Source: Alphaproteobacteria bacterium (GTDB taxonomy: Bacteria; Pseudomonadota; Alphaproteobacteria; Rhodobacterales; Rhodobacteraceae). From it: a stretch of DNA of 64,000 bases. This document shows, one piece after another, positions 9,028 to 19,754 of this stretch. The DNA is taken from NCBI GenBank assembly GCA_030427145.1, contig JAUHWT010000004.1, forward strand, positions 186,001 through 250,000. The letters run 5' to 3'. Made by a program: the position numbers and the translations under genes. The stretch's first letter is position 1. Every line of letters starts with the position of its first letter. The notes under the pieces are model-generated. The model was not told where the DNA came from, made no database searches, and worked only from the letters and a program-made list of their open reading frames with translations.

Positions 9028-10362
9028 TTACCAGTTCTCCTTAAACCACCGCAAAGCGCGGACCACTTTGCGTGCCCCCTGCCGATCGGCTGGCAATTCG
9101 AAATCCCAGCACTCGTCATGGGGTTCGGAGACGTGAATCGCGAGTCCGACAGGAGCCGAAAACGCGGTTCCGGAGGCCGACTGGGGCAGTCCCTGGACCC
9201 TCAGCGGCTTACCGATTCGGCACTGGCGGCCGAGGATGTGGGAGGCCACGGTGTCCATTCCAGGGATCTGTGCGGTGCCACCCGTTAACACAATCTGTTG
9301 TGATGGAAGATGCTCGAACCCCGAGGCGTCGAGTCTGGCGCGCACGCCTTCGAGGATTTCCTCGACCCTCGGACGCATCACTCCGATGAGTTCCGAGCGG
9401 CTGATCTGGCGCCGGTTGTGGTCCCAGTCGCCGAGGGCAGAGGGCAGTTCGATCATATCCCGGTCGTCGATGCCGGTGGCGATCAGACCGCCGTGCATCG
9501 TCTTGAGACGTTCGGCATCCTGCATGGAAATCTGAAGCCCCTGCGAGATGTCGCTGGTGATGTGCGAGCCCCCCATGCGGATGCTGTCGGTGTAGATCAT
9601 CTGCTTGCGGACGAAGAGGCTGATGCCGGAGATGCCCGCGCCGATGTCGATACAGGCGGCACCGAGTTCCTGCTCATCCTCCACGAGGCTCGCGAGAGCA
9701 CTCGCATAGGGAGTAGAGATCAGCCCGGCCAGTTCGAGGTCACAGCGCCGGATGCAGTGGAGAATGTTGCGCATGGGCGTGGACCCGACGGTCACGAGGT
9801 GCATGTCCACCTCAAGCTGGTTGCCGATCTGGCCGCGCGGGTTGGTCAGGCCCGAACGCTGATCCAGGCAGAAATTGACCGGCATGGCATGGATCGGGTC
9901 GCGGTCATCGCCGTAGTCGGGGTAGTCACAGGCCGCGAGAACGTGACCAATGTCGGTTTCCGCGACCGCGCCATTGGCGACGGCAACCTCGCCCGTCACG
10001 CCATAGGATCGGGGTTTGCCGCCGGAGAAGCTGACGAGAACATGGTCGAGGCGCAGGTTCGCCATCTTCTGGGCGCCCTGGACCGCGGTGCGCACGGCGC
10101 GCTCGCATTCGTCCATCGAGGTAATCTCGCCAAAGGAGATACCGCGGGATCGGGTGATTGCGGCACCGATGACCCGAAACGCGCCCTGGCGCAGCACGGT
10201 GCGGGTTTCCGCGCCCTCGCCGACCTCCTCGGGCACGAACTGAAGCACCAGACAGACGACCTTGGACGTACCGATGTCCAGAACCGCGATCACACCCCGT
10301 TTAAGTGCGGCCTCACGGCGGGCCCGCATCGCCCGTTGCAGGTCGTAAATCTGCTGATTCAT
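9028..10362 (-). CDS. ftsA: cell division protein FtsA
   Basis: Actin-like ATPase that tethers FtsZ to the membrane. The phosphate-binding motif VLDIGTSKVVCLV sits near residue 28, ACIDIGAGISGISLF near the middle, and VLTGGTAQIPGMD in the C-terminal ATPase subdomain. The C-terminal end (KVVRALRWFKENW) is the expected amphipathic membrane-targeting helix. The start codon overlaps the ftsQ stop as ATGA, so translation is likely coupled. Confidence 0.97.
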   Translation of the reverse strand: MNQQIYDLQRAMRARREAALKRGVIAVLDIGTSKVVCLVLQFVPEEVGEGAETRTVLRQGAFRVIGAAITRSRGISFGEITSMDECERAVRTAVQGAQKMANLRLDHVLVSFSGGKPRSYGVTGEVAVANGAVAETDIGHVLAACDYPDYGDDRDPIHAMPVNFCLDQRSGLTNPRGQIGNQLEVDMHLVTVGSTPMRNILHCIRRCDLELAGLISTPYASALASLVEDEQELGAACIDIGAGISGISLFVRKQMIYTDSIRMGGSHITSDISQGLQISMQDAERLKTMHGGLIATGIDDRDMIELPSALGDWDHNRRQISRSELIGVMRPRVEEILEGVRARLDASGFEHLPSQQIVLTGGTAQIPGMDTVASHILGRQCRIGKPLRVQGLPQSASGTAFSAPVGLAIHVSEPHDECWDFELPADRQGARKVVRALRWFKENW

Positions 10363-11234
10363 GCATCTTCTCCCAACGCAATCATTCTCAATCTTACCAG
10401 TTCGGATTCCGCGAATTCGGACAGACGCAGCATCGGCCTTTCCGGATTGCGCAAATCTATTGCCACCACATCGCGGTCCAGAAGGTCTTCCGCGGCGTGC
10501 AGCGCCATGACCCGCCGCAGCGCGGAAAGGGGATCCTCTTCCGGCAGCTGGATGATCTGGTCGCGGTCCAGAACCAGATCCCAGCGCCGCTCGCCCACGC
10601 GGACGAGGCCGCGGATGCGGTCATGGAGCGGCTGCGCCCCGTCCAGCAGGCGCAGGGCCTGGGGCACATGGGCCGCGGCCCCTGCCCCGGCGATGAGCGG
10701 AAGGTCGGGGCGGCGCAGGCGGCTGTCGACCTCCGCCACGCGGACCCCGTTATGATCGAGAAGCTGAAGCCCGGTCATCGACCGCCAGACGACCACGGGC
10801 AGGCGCTCAATGGCGCGGATTTCGAGAACACCGTTCGCATGAGCCCGCACGCTGGCGCGTTCCACGGCATCGAGGGACTCGACCCGCTCGCGGACCTGAT
10901 TGACATCGACCTCAAGGCTGTTGGCGGGAAGACGGACGAAGGCGGCCACGCGGATCTGTTCGGCCAGATCCTCACTGACGCCGGGAATATCCATGCTGGA
11001 GATGACGAACTGTGGACGCTCGACAATGGCCGCACGGGTGTCGTTCCAGATGCGGCTCACGCTGCCCGCGAGATCAAACTCCGCCATCAGGGTCCATGAT
11101 GCGGCGAGGCCCGCAATCATGGGAACACCGACATTTACGAGCCGACGGAATCCTGGCCGGAGCCACAGACGGGTCGCGCGATAGCGCAGACGGGAGGGAG
11201 CCGGGTCGCGCCGGCGGTTTTTCACCGGTCGCAT
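10359..11234 (-). CDS. ftsQ: cell division protein FtsQ
   Basis: Bitopic divisome protein. A basic cytoplasmic N-terminus is followed by one transmembrane segment near residues 40-55, then a POTRA domain ([24 protein letters not shown]) and the FtsQ/DivIB domain ([20 protein letters not shown]). The start is taken at MRPVKNRRR, overlapping the end of ddl by 13 bases; an upstream in-frame start at 11285 would lie deeper inside ddl. It partners FtsB/FtsL and precedes ftsA in the cluster. Confidence 0.93.
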   Translation of the reverse strand: MRPVKNRRRDPAPSRLRYRATRLWLRPGFRRLVNVGVPMIAGLAASWTLMAEFDLAGSVSRIWNDTRAAIVERPQFVISSMDIPGVSEDLAEQIRVAAFVRLPANSLEVDVNQVRERVESLDAVERASVRAHANGVLEIRAIERLPVVVWRSMTGLQLLDHNGVRVAEVDSRLRRPDLPLIAGAGAAAHVPQALRLLDGAQPLHDRIRGLVRVGERRWDLVLDRDQIIQLPEEDPLSALRRVMALHAAEDLLDRDVVAIDLRNPERPMLRLSEFAESELVRLRMIALGEDA

Positions 11235-12136
11235 GAGGCGTCCTCCACCATCCAGCGGCACAGGGCGCCGAAATCCATACCGCAATGGGCGGCCTGCTCA
11301 GGGGCAAGCGAAGTGGGCGTCATGCCGGGCTGGGTGTTGGTTTCGAGAATAAACAGACCCTCCAGGCCCCTGGTCTCGTCCCAGCGAAAATCGGTACGGC
11401 TCACCCCCCGGCATCCAAGCGACTGGTGGGCGCGCAGGGCGTAGTCGAGGCAGGCCGTCTCGATGTCTTTGGGGATCTCAGCGGGGATCACGTGGCGGGA
11501 GCCGCCCGTGGAGTATTTCGCATTATAGTCGTACCAGCCATCCGCATAGATGTCGGTCACTGCAAGCGGCTCGTCCCCGCGCACCGCTACGGTCAACTCG
11601 CGCCCCGGCAGGAACTCCTCGACCATGAGCAGGTCGGGCATGTCATCCGCGATCCGGGCGGGGCCGTTGGCCTGTTCGCTGACTATATATACGCCGACGG
11701 AAGACCCCTCATTGTAAGGCTTGACCACATAGGGTGGCTCCATCGGATGGGACGTCCTGATCCGCTCTTTCGTTTCGAGCAGGCTGGTCGCGACCGGAAG
11801 TCCGGCGGCCCTGAAGAAATCCTTGGCGCGGATTTTGTCAATGGCAAGTGCGGAAGCCAGAACGCCGGAATGGGTGTAGGAAATAGCCATCCATTCGAGG
11901 AGACCCTGGACGCATCCATCCTCGCCCCAACGGCCATGCAGGGCGTTGAACACCACGTCGGGTTTTTCACGGTCGAGAACCTGCGCAAGGTCGCGGCCCG
12001 CGTCTATTTCGACGACGTCGTATCCTTCATTCCGCAACGCAGCGGCACATTCACGGCCCGATACAAGCGACACTTCGCGCTCGACCGAAAGGCCGCCTTT
12101 TAACACTGCAATGCGGGCTGCTGTCCTGCTCGACAT
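11222..12136 (-). CDS. ddl: D-alanine--D-alanine ligase
   Basis: ATP-grasp ligase that makes D-Ala-D-Ala for MurF. It shows [14 protein letters not shown] at the N-terminus, [12 protein letters not shown], the ATP-binding loop [11 protein letters not shown], and the C-terminal RTDFRWDE and ETNTQPGMT, where the Mg ligands sit. The ATG at 12136 has GAGG six bases ahead and is preferred over the ATG four codons upstream. It sits between murB and ftsQ, the usual alphaproteobacterial place. Confidence 0.97.
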   Translation of the reverse strand: MSSRTAARIAVLKGGLSVEREVSLVSGRECAAALRNEGYDVVEIDAGRDLAQVLDREKPDVVFNALHGRWGEDGCVQGLLEWMAISYTHSGVLASALAIDKIRAKDFFRAAGLPVATSLLETKERIRTSHPMEPPYVVKPYNEGSSVGVYIVSEQANGPARIADDMPDLLMVEEFLPGRELTVAVRGDEPLAVTDIYADGWYDYNAKYSTGGSRHVIPAEIPKDIETACLDYALRAHQSLGCRGVSRTDFRWDETRGLEGLFILETNTQPGMTPTSLAPEQAAHCGMDFGALCRWMVEDASCDR

Positions 12137-12182
12137 GCCCGGCCTCATTTCTGTCCGCCGCCGTTTTCGGCTGTTCGGACCT

Positions 12183-13127
12183 TTATTTACGGGTCAATTT
12201 TTTTCCGACCCGCATTATTTCCCACTCTAGCTTGATTCCGCTGTGATCGAAAACCTTTTTTATTACAAATTGTCCGAGATTTTCGAGATCCTCCGCCGTA
12301 GCGGTGCCTGTATTTACAAGGAAATTTGGATGCTTGGGCGACATCTGCGCTCCACCAAGCGAAAAACCGCGCAGGCCCGCGTCATCGATGACTTTCCAGG
12401 CCTTCAGATCATGGGTGTCGTCGTCCTGTCCGGTTGAGGAGAAGCCCGCCGGGTTGCGAAAGGTCGATCCGGCGGTGCGGTCTTTTGTCGGCTGGGTCGC
12501 GTCACGGCTGGCGATCTGTTTTTCCATTTTGGCATGGAGACCCGCCGCATCGCTCATCGGCCCGGTCATGGTGACCTCGGTGATAATGACCCCGTCCGGA
12601 ATGGTGCTGGAGCGGTAGCCGAAGCCGAGATCGGCGGCCGTGAATTCTACCGGCTCGCCCTGGCGTGTGAGCCCCTTTGCGCTCACAAACACATTAGCCA
12701 TGTACCTGCCGTAACAACCCGCATTCATGCGGACTGCGCCGCCGATTGAGCCGGGAATGGTGCGGAGAAACGTCAGATCAATGCCCGCATCGGCGGCCTT
12801 TTTTGCAACCTGGGCATCAAGTGCTGCGGCACCTGCCGTGACCTGGTCGCCCTCGATTTGGATCTGGTTGAAATTGCGGACCATGCGGATGACCACGCCG
12901 TCAATTCCGCCATCGCGCACGATGAGGTTGGAGCCGACACCCATTGGCATGACGGGAGTGTCGACGGGCATTCCTTTGAGAAAGGCGGCGAGATCCTCCA
13001 GGTCTGCAGGCATGAAAAACCACTCGGCCGGGCCACCGACGCGGAGCCAGGTCAGGCTGTCGAGGGCGCGATCCCGCGTCAGCGTGCCCCGGACCTCCGG
13101 GAGGGTTATGGTCGTTTGATCAGCCAC
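12183..13127 (-). CDS. murB: UDP-N-acetylenolpyruvoylglucosamine reductase MurB
   Basis: FAD enzyme that reduces the enolpyruvyl ether to UDP-MurNAc. The FAD-binding region reads [19 protein letters not shown], substrate residues lie in [15 protein letters not shown] (type I motif), and AGSTFRNP carries the proton-donating Ser. The C-terminal Glu is present (WEIMRVG). I prefer the GTG start at 13127, with AGGGGA nine bases ahead; a TTG at 13151 would overlap murC by 11 bases. No extra gene separates it from murC, although a DUF2484 gene is often found there in this order. Confidence 0.95.
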   Translation of the reverse strand: MADQTTITLPEVRGTLTRDRALDSLTWLRVGGPAEWFFMPADLEDLAAFLKGMPVDTPVMPMGVGSNLIVRDGGIDGVVIRMVRNFNQIQIEGDQVTAGAAALDAQVAKKAADAGIDLTFLRTIPGSIGGAVRMNAGCYGRYMANVFVSAKGLTRQGEPVEFTAADLGFGYRSSTIPDGVIITEVTMTGPMSDAAGLHAKMEKQIASRDATQPTKDRTAGSTFRNPAGFSSTGQDDDTHDLKAWKVIDDAGLRGFSLGGAQMSPKHPNFLVNTGTATAEDLENLGQFVIKKVFDHSGIKLEWEIMRVGKKLTRK

Positions 13128-13140
13128 CGGTGAGGATCCC

Positions 13141-14550
13141 CTATGCCTCAACCGGTTCGTTCAGACGCTCGGGCAAGGCGTTGGCCCAGCTGGAAATTGA
13201 ACCGGCGCCCAGGAAAATCAGAATGTCACCCGGCTGGCACTCGGCCTTCGCGAGATCCACGAGGCCCTCCTCCCCCGCAACGGCGATGGCGCGGCGGTGG
13301 CCGTGGGCGACGAGACCGCCAACGAGGGTGTCGCGGCTGATGCCCTCGATGGGCGCCTCACCCGCGGCATAGACATCAGTGATGACCACGGTATCGGCGT
13401 CGTTGAAGCAGCCGCAAAAACCGGTGAAGAGGTCGTGCAGACGGGAATAGCGGTGGGGCTGATGCACGGCGATGACCCGGCCCTTGGTGGCCTGGCGGGC
13501 GGCCTTGAGTGCGGCGGTGATCTCGACCGGGTGATGGGCGTAGTCGTCGATAATCGTGACGCCGTTCCATTCGCCCACTCGGGTAAAGCGGCGGTTTACG
13601 CCACCAAAAGATTTCAGCGACTCACGGATGGCGCTTTCGGGAATGCCGAGATGGCGTGCGACGGCGATGGCGGCGAGCGCGTTCGAGACGTTGTGGTCGC
13701 CGGTCATGGGAAGGACAAGGCTCTCGATCAGGCGGTCGCTGTCGTGGAACATGACGTCGAAAACGGCCTTCCCGTCTTCATAGCGGAGATCGCGGCACTG
13801 GACATCGGCCTGCGGGCTAAAGCCGTAGGTGGCGACGCGGCGGTCGGTGATGCGACCGACAAGGGCCTGAACCTCCGGGTGGTCGATGCAGCAGACGGCG
13901 ATGCCGTAAAAGGGGATGTTAGAGACGAAGGTGTGAAACGCCTCCTTCAGGGCCTCGAAATCACCATAGTGGTCCAGGTGCTCCGGGTCAATATTGGTGA
14001 TGACGGCGATGGTCGCGGGCAGACGGTTGAAGGTTCCGTCACTTTCGTCAGCCTCAACCACCATCCAGTCGCCCTCGCCGATGCGGGCGTTCGAGCCGTA
14101 GGCGTGGATGATGCCGCCATTGATAACGGTCGGGTCCATCGCACCGCCCACAAGCAGGGCCGCGACCATGGAGGTGGTGGTGGTTTTGCCGTGGGTTCCG
14201 GCAATGGCCACGTTCGATTTCAGGCGCATCAGTTCGGCAAGCATTTCCGCTCGACGCACAACGGGCAGGTTGCGGGCGCGGGCCGCGTCAAGCTCCGGGT
14301 TGCCTTTTTTGATGGCGGAGGAGATCACCACGACCTCGGCGCCGTCGAGGTTTTCGGCCTTTTGACCGATGAAGATTTTCGCGCCCATCTCTCCAAGACG
14401 TTTGGTGATCGGCGAGCCGCGCAGGTCAGAGCCCTGGACCTGAAAACCGTGATCGAGCAGAACCTCGGCGATGCCGGACATGCCTATGCCGCCGATACCG
14501 GTGAAATGGATGGGGCCGATATCATGGGGCAGTCGGGTCTGTCCGTTCAT
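13141..14550 (-). CDS. murC: UDP-N-acetylmuramate--L-alanine ligase
   Basis: Mur ligase adding L-Ala to UDP-MurNAc. A Rossmann-like N-terminus carries [14 protein letters not shown]; the ATP P-loop is [11 protein letters not shown] near residue 115; the central domain has [11 protein letters not shown]; and the C-terminal domain shows [10 protein letters not shown] and HQPHRYSR, which are MurC-typical. At 469 residues it is the usual length. Its ATG overlaps the murG stop by four bases. Confidence 0.97.
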   Translation of the reverse strand: MNGQTRLPHDIGPIHFTGIGGIGMSGIAEVLLDHGFQVQGSDLRGSPITKRLGEMGAKIFIGQKAENLDGAEVVVISSAIKKGNPELDAARARNLPVVRRAEMLAELMRLKSNVAIAGTHGKTTTTSMVAALLVGGAMDPTVINGGIIHAYGSNARIGEGDWMVVEADESDGTFNRLPATIAVITNIDPEHLDHYGDFEALKEAFHTFVSNIPFYGIAVCCIDHPEVQALVGRITDRRVATYGFSPQADVQCRDLRYEDGKAVFDVMFHDSDRLIESLVLPMTGDHNVSNALAAIAVARHLGIPESAIRESLKSFGGVNRRFTRVGEWNGVTIIDDYAHHPVEITAALKAARQATKGRVIAVHQPHRYSRLHDLFTGFCGCFNDADTVVITDVYAAGEAPIEGISRDTLVGGLVAHGHRRAIAVAGEEGLVDLAKAECQPGDILIFLGAGSISSWANALPERLNEPVEA

Positions 14551-15653
14551 TCGGGTCGTCCTTTGGTCTTGCGCAGCGCCTCCACCAGTTCGGCCAGGTG
14601 GGCGGTCGCATCGGGTTTACCCTGCGAGAGGCATGCCTGGGCCATGGCGGCGGCGCCCTCGGGGTCGGAAAGAATTTCGGTGATATGCCCTGCCAGGAGC
14701 TTCGGCGTCAATTCGCTTTCCTGAATGACAAAAGCCCCGCCCGCGTCCACCAGGCCCTGGGCGTTGGCGTTCTGGTGATCGTCGAGGGCTGCGGCATAGG
14801 GTATGAGAACGGCCGGACGCCCCATAACCGTGATGTCGGCGACCGAGCTGGCACCGGAACGGCTGATGACGAGCGACGCCCAGGCCAGACGTTCGGGCAC
14901 GTCGTCGAAAAAGGGGCGCAACTCGGCCTCAACCTCAAGTTCGGCGTATTTCTGCTGAACAGATTCCATGTCTTCGGGCCGGACCTGCTGCGACAGGCGC
15001 AGGCGGTCGCGGATGTCCCAGGGCAATTTGGAAATCGCTTCCGGGACGACAGAGGAAAAGAGCCCTGCCCCCTGGCTGCCGCCGATGACGAGGATATCGA
15101 TGCCTCCGTCGGGAGAAAGGCGATATGGCGCACCGGCGGCCTCAAGGATCGTGGCGCGAACCGGATTGCCCACATGCTCGCCGACGGCGCCTTCCGGCAG
15201 CGGCGTCGGCCAGGTTCCACAGGCCACCAGATCGACGCGGGAGGCGAAGTGACGGTTCACGCGACCGAGGACACCATTTTGTTCGTGAATGAGGCGGGGG
15301 ATGCGCAGGATCCCGGCTGCGGCCATGGCCGGGAGGGCCGGGTATCCACCGAAGCCGATTACCACATCGGGGCGGTCGCAATACATTTCCCATGTCGTGG
15401 TTGCCACGCCACGGGCGATTGTCAGCGGCGTGAGCGCCCGGGTCAGTTTGCTGCCCTGGGCGAAAGTGGCGGCGGCGGTGACCTGACGGGTCACGGCCTC
15501 GGGGAAATTGCCGGCATAACGCGCGCCACGGGCATCGGTGGCCATGCTGACCCGCCAGCCGCGGTCCAGCATGGCCTCGGACAGGGCCTGGGCTGGGAAC
15601 ATGTGCCCGCCGGTGCCTCCTGCGGCGATGAGCAGATAGGGTTGGGTGCTCAT
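14547..15653 (-). CDS. murG: UDP-GlcNAc transferase MurG (lipid II synthase)
   Basis: Membrane-associated glycosyltransferase converting lipid I to lipid II. The glycine-rich loop [12 protein letters not shown] lies near residue 11, [13 protein letters not shown] is the acceptor-side motif, and the nucleotide-sugar site contains GGSQGA and [11 protein letters not shown]. At 368 residues it is of normal length. Four-base overlaps with both ftsW upstream and murC downstream indicate tight translational coupling. Confidence 0.97.
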   Translation of the reverse strand: MSTQPYLLIAAGGTGGHMFPAQALSEAMLDRGWRVSMATDARGARYAGNFPEAVTRQVTAAATFAQGSKLTRALTPLTIARGVATTTWEMYCDRPDVVIGFGGYPALPAMAAAGILRIPRLIHEQNGVLGRVNRHFASRVDLVACGTWPTPLPEGAVGEHVGNPVRATILEAAGAPYRLSPDGGIDILVIGGSQGAGLFSSVVPEAISKLPWDIRDRLRLSQQVRPEDMESVQQKYAELEVEAELRPFFDDVPERLAWASLVISRSGASSVADITVMGRPAVLIPYAAALDDHQNANAQGLVDAGGAFVIQESELTPKLLAGHITEILSDPEGAAAMAQACLSQGKPDATAHLAELVEALRKTKGRPE

Positions 15654-16834
15654 GGCTGGAGTGTCCTGTTCTGGGGATGCTGGGCCAGGATTTCATCAAA
15701 CTCGTTTTGCGGCCGTGTCCGTGTCATGGCCAGGAGAATGCCAAGGCCGAAACCCGCGGCGATGAGCGACGACCCGCCATATGAAATGAGCGGCAGCGTC
15801 ATGCCTTTTGCGGGCAGAAGGCGGACGGCCACGCCCACATTGATCAGGGCCTGCATGCCAAGAAGCACGGCGAGACCGGTTCCCGCGAGGCGAATAAACA
15901 TGTCGCGTTCAACCACCAGGCGAAACAGGGAGCGGACAACGATGACACCGTAGAGACCAAGAATGACCACACACAGGATCAGTCCGAACTCCTCCGCCGC
16001 CACAGCGATGATGAAGTCCGTATGAGCGTCCGGAAGCACCTTTTTAACGGAACCGTTGCCGATACCGACACCGAGGAAACCGCCCTCGTGGATGGCGTTG
16101 GTGGCATAGCCGATCTGGCTGCGCGGATCGACCTCGTCGGTCAGGAAGCCGTTGATGCGGTAAGCGACGTGGGCTGAGTTGTTGTAGGCAAACCAGCCGA
16201 ACGCGATGATACCGGCGCCGACGGTGCCGAGGACTTTGATGGGCGCGCCGGCCACGAAATACATCAGAATCCAGGTGGAAATAATCAGTCCCGCCTGTCC
16301 GAAATCCGGCTGGGCGGCGAGAATCAGCATCAGGGCGACGGCAAAAACGAATGAAATCAGACGCCCTGGTGGTCCGTTGATGTCAAAACTCGCGGCCATC
16401 ACCCAGGCGGCAAAAACGGCGAAGGTGGGTTTGAGGAACTCCGAGGGCTGAACCGAAATGACCTTGAGCGAGTACCAGCGGGTGGCGCCCTTGCCGAAAT
16501 CCGTACCGAAAACCGGCAACAGCACGACGGCCACGACCGCGACGGCAAAGCCAAGCACCGCAATGCGCCGTAGTCTGGTCGGTGACATCATGGACAGCGT
16601 GACCATGCCAAGGAGAGCGGCGATGCCGAAGATGACCTGCCGGGTGACGTAGTGAAAACCGTCGAGTCCGTTGCGGGCGGCAAGTGACGGGGACGCGGCC
16701 ATGCCGAGCAGGAGACCAATGAGAAACAGCGCAAGAATCGCAGCCAGCGACCAGCGATCAACCGTCCGCCACCATGCGGAGAATATCGCCTCTTCCGGTT
16801 CATCCGGAACGAGGCCATGGACCATATCGGTCAT
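15650..16834 (-). CDS. ftsW: lipid II polymerase FtsW (SEDS family)
   Basis: A 394-residue polytopic SEDS protein that polymerises septal peptidoglycan with FtsI. About ten hydrophobic segments are present; the family motifs KGATRWYSL (loop with a conserved Lys-Gly) and PSEFLKP, and the late segment LPAKGMTLPLISYGGSSL, are all visible. The cytoplasmic N-terminus holds a conserved WWRTVD. It is the first gene after the interruption of the cluster and has its own 329-base upstream gap, so it may carry its own promoter. Confidence 0.97.
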   Translation of the reverse strand: MTDMVHGLVPDEPEEAIFSAWWRTVDRWSLAAILALFLIGLLLGMAASPSLAARNGLDGFHYVTRQVIFGIAALLGMVTLSMMSPTRLRRIAVLGFAVAVVAVVLLPVFGTDFGKGATRWYSLKVISVQPSEFLKPTFAVFAAWVMAASFDINGPPGRLISFVFAVALMLILAAQPDFGQAGLIISTWILMYFVAGAPIKVLGTVGAGIIAFGWFAYNNSAHVAYRINGFLTDEVDPRSQIGYATNAIHEGGFLGVGIGNGSVKKVLPDAHTDFIIAVAAEEFGLILCVVILGLYGVIVVRSLFRLVVERDMFIRLAGTGLAVLLGMQALINVGVAVRLLPAKGMTLPLISYGGSSLIAAGFGLGILLAMTRTRPQNEFDEILAQHPQNRTLQP

Positions 16835-17163
16835 CGGGAACTGCCCTTTCCCTCTTGCCTGTTATCGATTTCACCCGGGGTTGATCCCCGGCGCGAACCG
16901 TTTGCGCAACAGTTTACCATTAATCTGCGGCATTACCAGTAATTCGGCTCAATCCATTAACGAAGGATTAGCCATGAGCGAAATTCGCCTTTCGCGACGC
17001 TTCGGGATGCGGTGTCAGAGGGTCGAAAAGAGCGTTAAATTGGGGAATTTTACCGCGCCGGGAGCGTGCCGGGCAGGTTTGTCGCAGGGAACTTTGGCGT
17101 CGTTGCGGGGTTTGGACTGCATCCGAAGTCATACTGACAAACCTGAAACCGGGGGAATTTGAG
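16835..17163. other. gene-free gap between ftsW and a lipoprotein gene
   Basis: This divergent gap should hold promoters for ftsW (minus) and the lipoprotein gene (plus). It contains a 6-base-pair inverted repeat, CCGGGG-TTGAT-CCCCGG (16875-16891), without a T run, and a near-match to the CtrA box (16957-16971, listed separately). A short plus-strand reading frame from 16973 to 17162 is open, but its composition looks non-coding. I see no convincing -35/-10 pair. Confidence 0.6.
16957..16971 (+). promoter_or_regulatory. near-match to CtrA box upstream of ftsW
   Basis: TTAA, seven bases, TTAG: one base off the TTAA-N7-TTAA consensus bound by alphaproteobacterial CtrA. It lies 123 bases upstream of ftsW. 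The motif is short and AT-rich, so chance is a real possibility. Confidence 0.25.
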
Positions 17164-17661
17164 ATGCTGAAACGTACTGCAGCCGTGATGGGTGTTCTGA
17201 CGCTTGCCGCCTGTGCTGGTGGAACCGAGGAACAGTTTACGATCTCGTCCGTGACCGTGAATACCGATCTGTCCGCCATTCAGAGCCGCGATGCGGTCGA
17301 TTACTGGCAAAACCTGAGCAGCGACCTCGAAACCGCAATTGCTTCCGAGTTTGTTGGCGCGGTCGATCCGTCCGGGCATCCGCTCACGGTCGATGTTGAC
17401 GAACTTTCGCTGAGCGAAACGTTCTCGGCGGATGCCACGATTGACAGCGCAGCACTGGCTGGTGTGGTCACGGTCGGAGATATCGAACCGGATGGACGGC
17501 CGGACCCGGCCTACACGGTGACGGCAACCGCCCAGGATGCAACGCAGTATCTCCAGAGTGAAAATGTCGTGGATATCGATCCCTCAACCGCTGGCTACTA
17601 CGATGCCATCGTCAAGGCATTTGCCAGTGGAGCAGCCGACGCGGTCCGGTCGGGTGATTAA
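17164..17661 (+). CDS. putative lipoprotein, unknown function
   Basis: The 165-residue product has a short signal peptide ending in a lipobox (LAAC, lipidated Cys about residue 18). The mature part is acidic, with no recognisable catalytic motif; it has a VDVDELSLSETF stretch and several predicted beta strands, as in small rhodobacterial lipoproteins of unknown role. It is transcribed against the dcw cluster, in the break between ftsW and the methyltransferase gene. GGGGG lies close ahead of the ATG. No partner can be inferred from context beyond a cell-envelope location. Confidence 0.75.
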   Translation: MLKRTAAVMGVLTLAACAGGTEEQFTISSVTVNTDLSAIQSRDAVDYWQNLSSDLETAIASEFVGAVDPSGHPLTVDVDELSLSETFSADATIDSAALAGVVTVGDIEPDGRPDPAYTVTATAQDATQYLQSENVVDIDPSTAGYYDAIVKAFASGAADAVRSGD

Positions 17662-17682
17662 GTCGCGGCTTTGACAAATATT

Positions 17683-18309
17683 TCAGGCCTGGGTCGTCTT
17701 GCGGGCGATCCAGACCGTGTGACCGCGACACTTATTGTCCTCGGCCTTGAACTGGCGAAGTTCAAGGCCGTTTGATTCCATAAGTTCAGTGTAGCCGGCG
17801 GGGCTGTGGCTTGAGTGCAGCACGGTTTGACCGTTGACCGTGCCGGGAACACTTTCCCCGGCACTGGGGCCGGAAGTGAACATGAGTGCGCCGCCCGGCT
17901 TCAGATGATGTGCGAAGATGGGGAACATGGCGGACTGCTGAGCCATGGTCAGATGGAAAAAACTGTTCCAGGCGATGATACCGTCGAAATTTTGCTCAAG
18001 GCACAAAGCCGTCATGTCGGCCTCAATCCAGGCATGGTCGGGGAACCGGTTTCGGGCGAGGTCCAGCATGGCCGGAGCGAAATCCACACCTGTAACGCGA
18101 TGCCCCCTTTCAATCAGGTACGCAGCAATGGGCTCGGCGCTGCCGCATCCCATATCGAGGATCTCAGCCTCCTTGGGTAGACTGGACAGGAAGCGGTCGA
18201 GCCAGACGCGCTCGAACAGGGTTTTGCCACGCTGTGCATCAAAGGCCTGGGCGTGTTCGTTGTAGACCCTGCGGTGCAGTTCGCTGCGGGCCGCGGGGTC
18301 CTCAGGCAC
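17683..18309 (-). CDS. class I SAM-dependent methyltransferase
   Basis: A 208-residue Rossmann-fold methyltransferase. Motif [18 protein letters not shown], is near residue 50; the acidic motif II is [11 protein letters not shown]; and [14 protein letters not shown] is the post-II region. The C-terminal part lacks any substrate-specific hallmark, so the target (small molecule more likely than RNA) is unknown. The start is GTG and overlaps the murD stop by eight bases, so it is probably expressed with murD. It interrupts the common murD-ftsW junction of the dcw cluster. Confidence 0.85.
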   Translation of the reverse strand: MPEDPAARSELHRRVYNEHAQAFDAQRGKTLFERVWLDRFLSSLPKEAEILDMGCGSAEPIAAYLIERGHRVTGVDFAPAMLDLARNRFPDHAWIEADMTALCLEQNFDGIIAWNSFFHLTMAQQSAMFPIFAHHLKPGGALMFTSGPSAGESVPGTVNGQTVLHSSHSPAGYTELMESNGLELRQFKAEDNKCRGHTVWIARKTTQA

Positions 18310-19705
18310 CTTTCAACGCGTCCCGCACCAGCATCTCGAATGCATCGCCGCGGGCCTCGAAACTGTTGAACTGATCGAAACTGGCGCAGGCCGGGGCTAG
18401 CAGAACGGTGTCGCCGGGCTGTGCGTCAGCCATGGCCGCCTCCACCGCCGCATCGAGCGTGGTGCAGACACGGTTCGGCGTATCGCCGAGAGTGTCCGCG
18501 AACGTCTCAGCGGCCTCACCGATCAGGTAAGCCCCTGCGATGCGCTCAAACAGGGGGCGGAGTGGTTCGATGCCGCCGGCCTTGGGCTGTCCTCCGGCGA
18601 TCCAGCGGATTTTACTGTAACTGCTTAGCGCCTTGCCAGCGGCGTCGGCATTGGTGGCCTTGCTGTCATTGACGTAGCGGATGTCGTTGTGAATCGCGAC
18701 GAGTTTGGACCGGTGCGGCAGGCCCGGGTAGGACCGCATGGCCTTCTCAATGGGTTTGGGGCCAAGACCGAGCGAGCGGGCGGCCGCGTAGGCTGCACAG
18801 GCGTTTTGCTGATTGTGTGCACCCGGCAGGTTTTCCATGTCGCGCAGGTCGATCGAGCCGGCTTGCCGTCCATGACGCCACTCGGAGAGGAAGCCCTTGC
18901 GGGCAAAGATGTTCCAGCCAGGGCCGGTAAGCTTGCGGCCTGAGGCAATTTCAATGACCGGATCGCCGGTGCCGGCCATTTCGCGCATGGTGTTGGCAAG
19001 GAAGCGGCCCTCCTTGCCATCGACCCCAATGATGCTGCGCGACGGACCACCCTGGGTAAAAAGGCGGCGCTTGGCTGCGAAATATCCGCCCTCCCCTCCG
19101 TGACGGTCAAGATGATCCGGCGAGAGGTTGAGGAAAACGGCAATGTCCGGCTGTAGCGCCCGGGCCAGTTCGGTCTGGTAGGATGACAGTTCGAGGACCA
19201 CCACCATACCGTCCTCGGCGGGTTCGAGGTCGAGCACACCGCGGCCGATGTTGCCGCCCATCTGTACCGGACGGCGGGCCTCCTTCAGGATATGGGTCAG
19301 CAGAGCCGTGGTTGTGGACTTGCCGTTAGAGCCGGTGATGCAGACCACCTGCGGCATCCTGTCGAAATAGTCCCATTCCTCATCAGCAAACGAGCGGAAG
19401 AACAGGCCCACGTCGTTGTCGACAGCGACGCCCGCGTCCCATGCGTCGGCGACTGCCGGATGCGGTTCGGGGTACAGGTGTGGGATGCCTGGGCTCACTA
19501 TGAGGGCCGCAACGCCCTCGTAAGCGCCTGGTTTGCTCAGGTCCTGAAGGTTGACGCCGTCCGCGGTCATGCGGGCGGTTTCGGTGTCGTCCCAGGCGAT
19601 GACCTCGGCCCCGCCCGCCTCAAGGGCACGGACGGTCGGGAGACCGGACCGACCAAGGCCAAGCACCGCGACTTTATGGCCGTCATAGCCACGAACGGGG
19701 ATCAT
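18302..19705 (-). CDS. murD: UDP-N-acetylmuramoylalanine--D-glutamate ligase
   Basis: Mur ligase adding D-Glu. The N-terminal loop is [15 protein letters not shown], the ATP P-loop [14 protein letters not shown] lies near residue 122, [11 protein letters not shown] is the central-domain motif, and the C-terminal domain includes YVNDSKATN and [12 protein letters not shown], typical of MurD. The length of 467 residues is normal. It follows mraY by about 49 bases and overlaps the methyltransferase gene. Confidence 0.97.
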   Translation of the reverse strand: MIPVRGYDGHKVAVLGLGRSGLPTVRALEAGGAEVIAWDDTETARMTADGVNLQDLSKPGAYEGVAALIVSPGIPHLYPEPHPAVADAWDAGVAVDNDVGLFFRSFADEEWDYFDRMPQVVCITGSNGKSTTTALLTHILKEARRPVQMGGNIGRGVLDLEPAEDGMVVVLELSSYQTELARALQPDIAVFLNLSPDHLDRHGGEGGYFAAKRRLFTQGGPSRSIIGVDGKEGRFLANTMREMAGTGDPVIEIASGRKLTGPGWNIFARKGFLSEWRHGRQAGSIDLRDMENLPGAHNQQNACAAYAAARSLGLGPKPIEKAMRSYPGLPHRSKLVAIHNDIRYVNDSKATNADAAGKALSSYSKIRWIAGGQPKAGGIEPLRPLFERIAGAYLIGEAAETFADTLGDTPNRVCTTLDAAVEAAMADAQPGDTVLLAPACASFDQFNSFEARGDAFEMLVRDALKGA

Positions 19706-19754
19706 GAAGCCACCGATATCGGGATGCGCGTTGCATTGAAAACCCTCATTATAG

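Noticed and set aside
16973-17162. Short plus-strand frame ending just before the lipoprotein gene
   Set aside because: Arg/Cys-rich sequence without a domain; more likely leader or promoter DNA.
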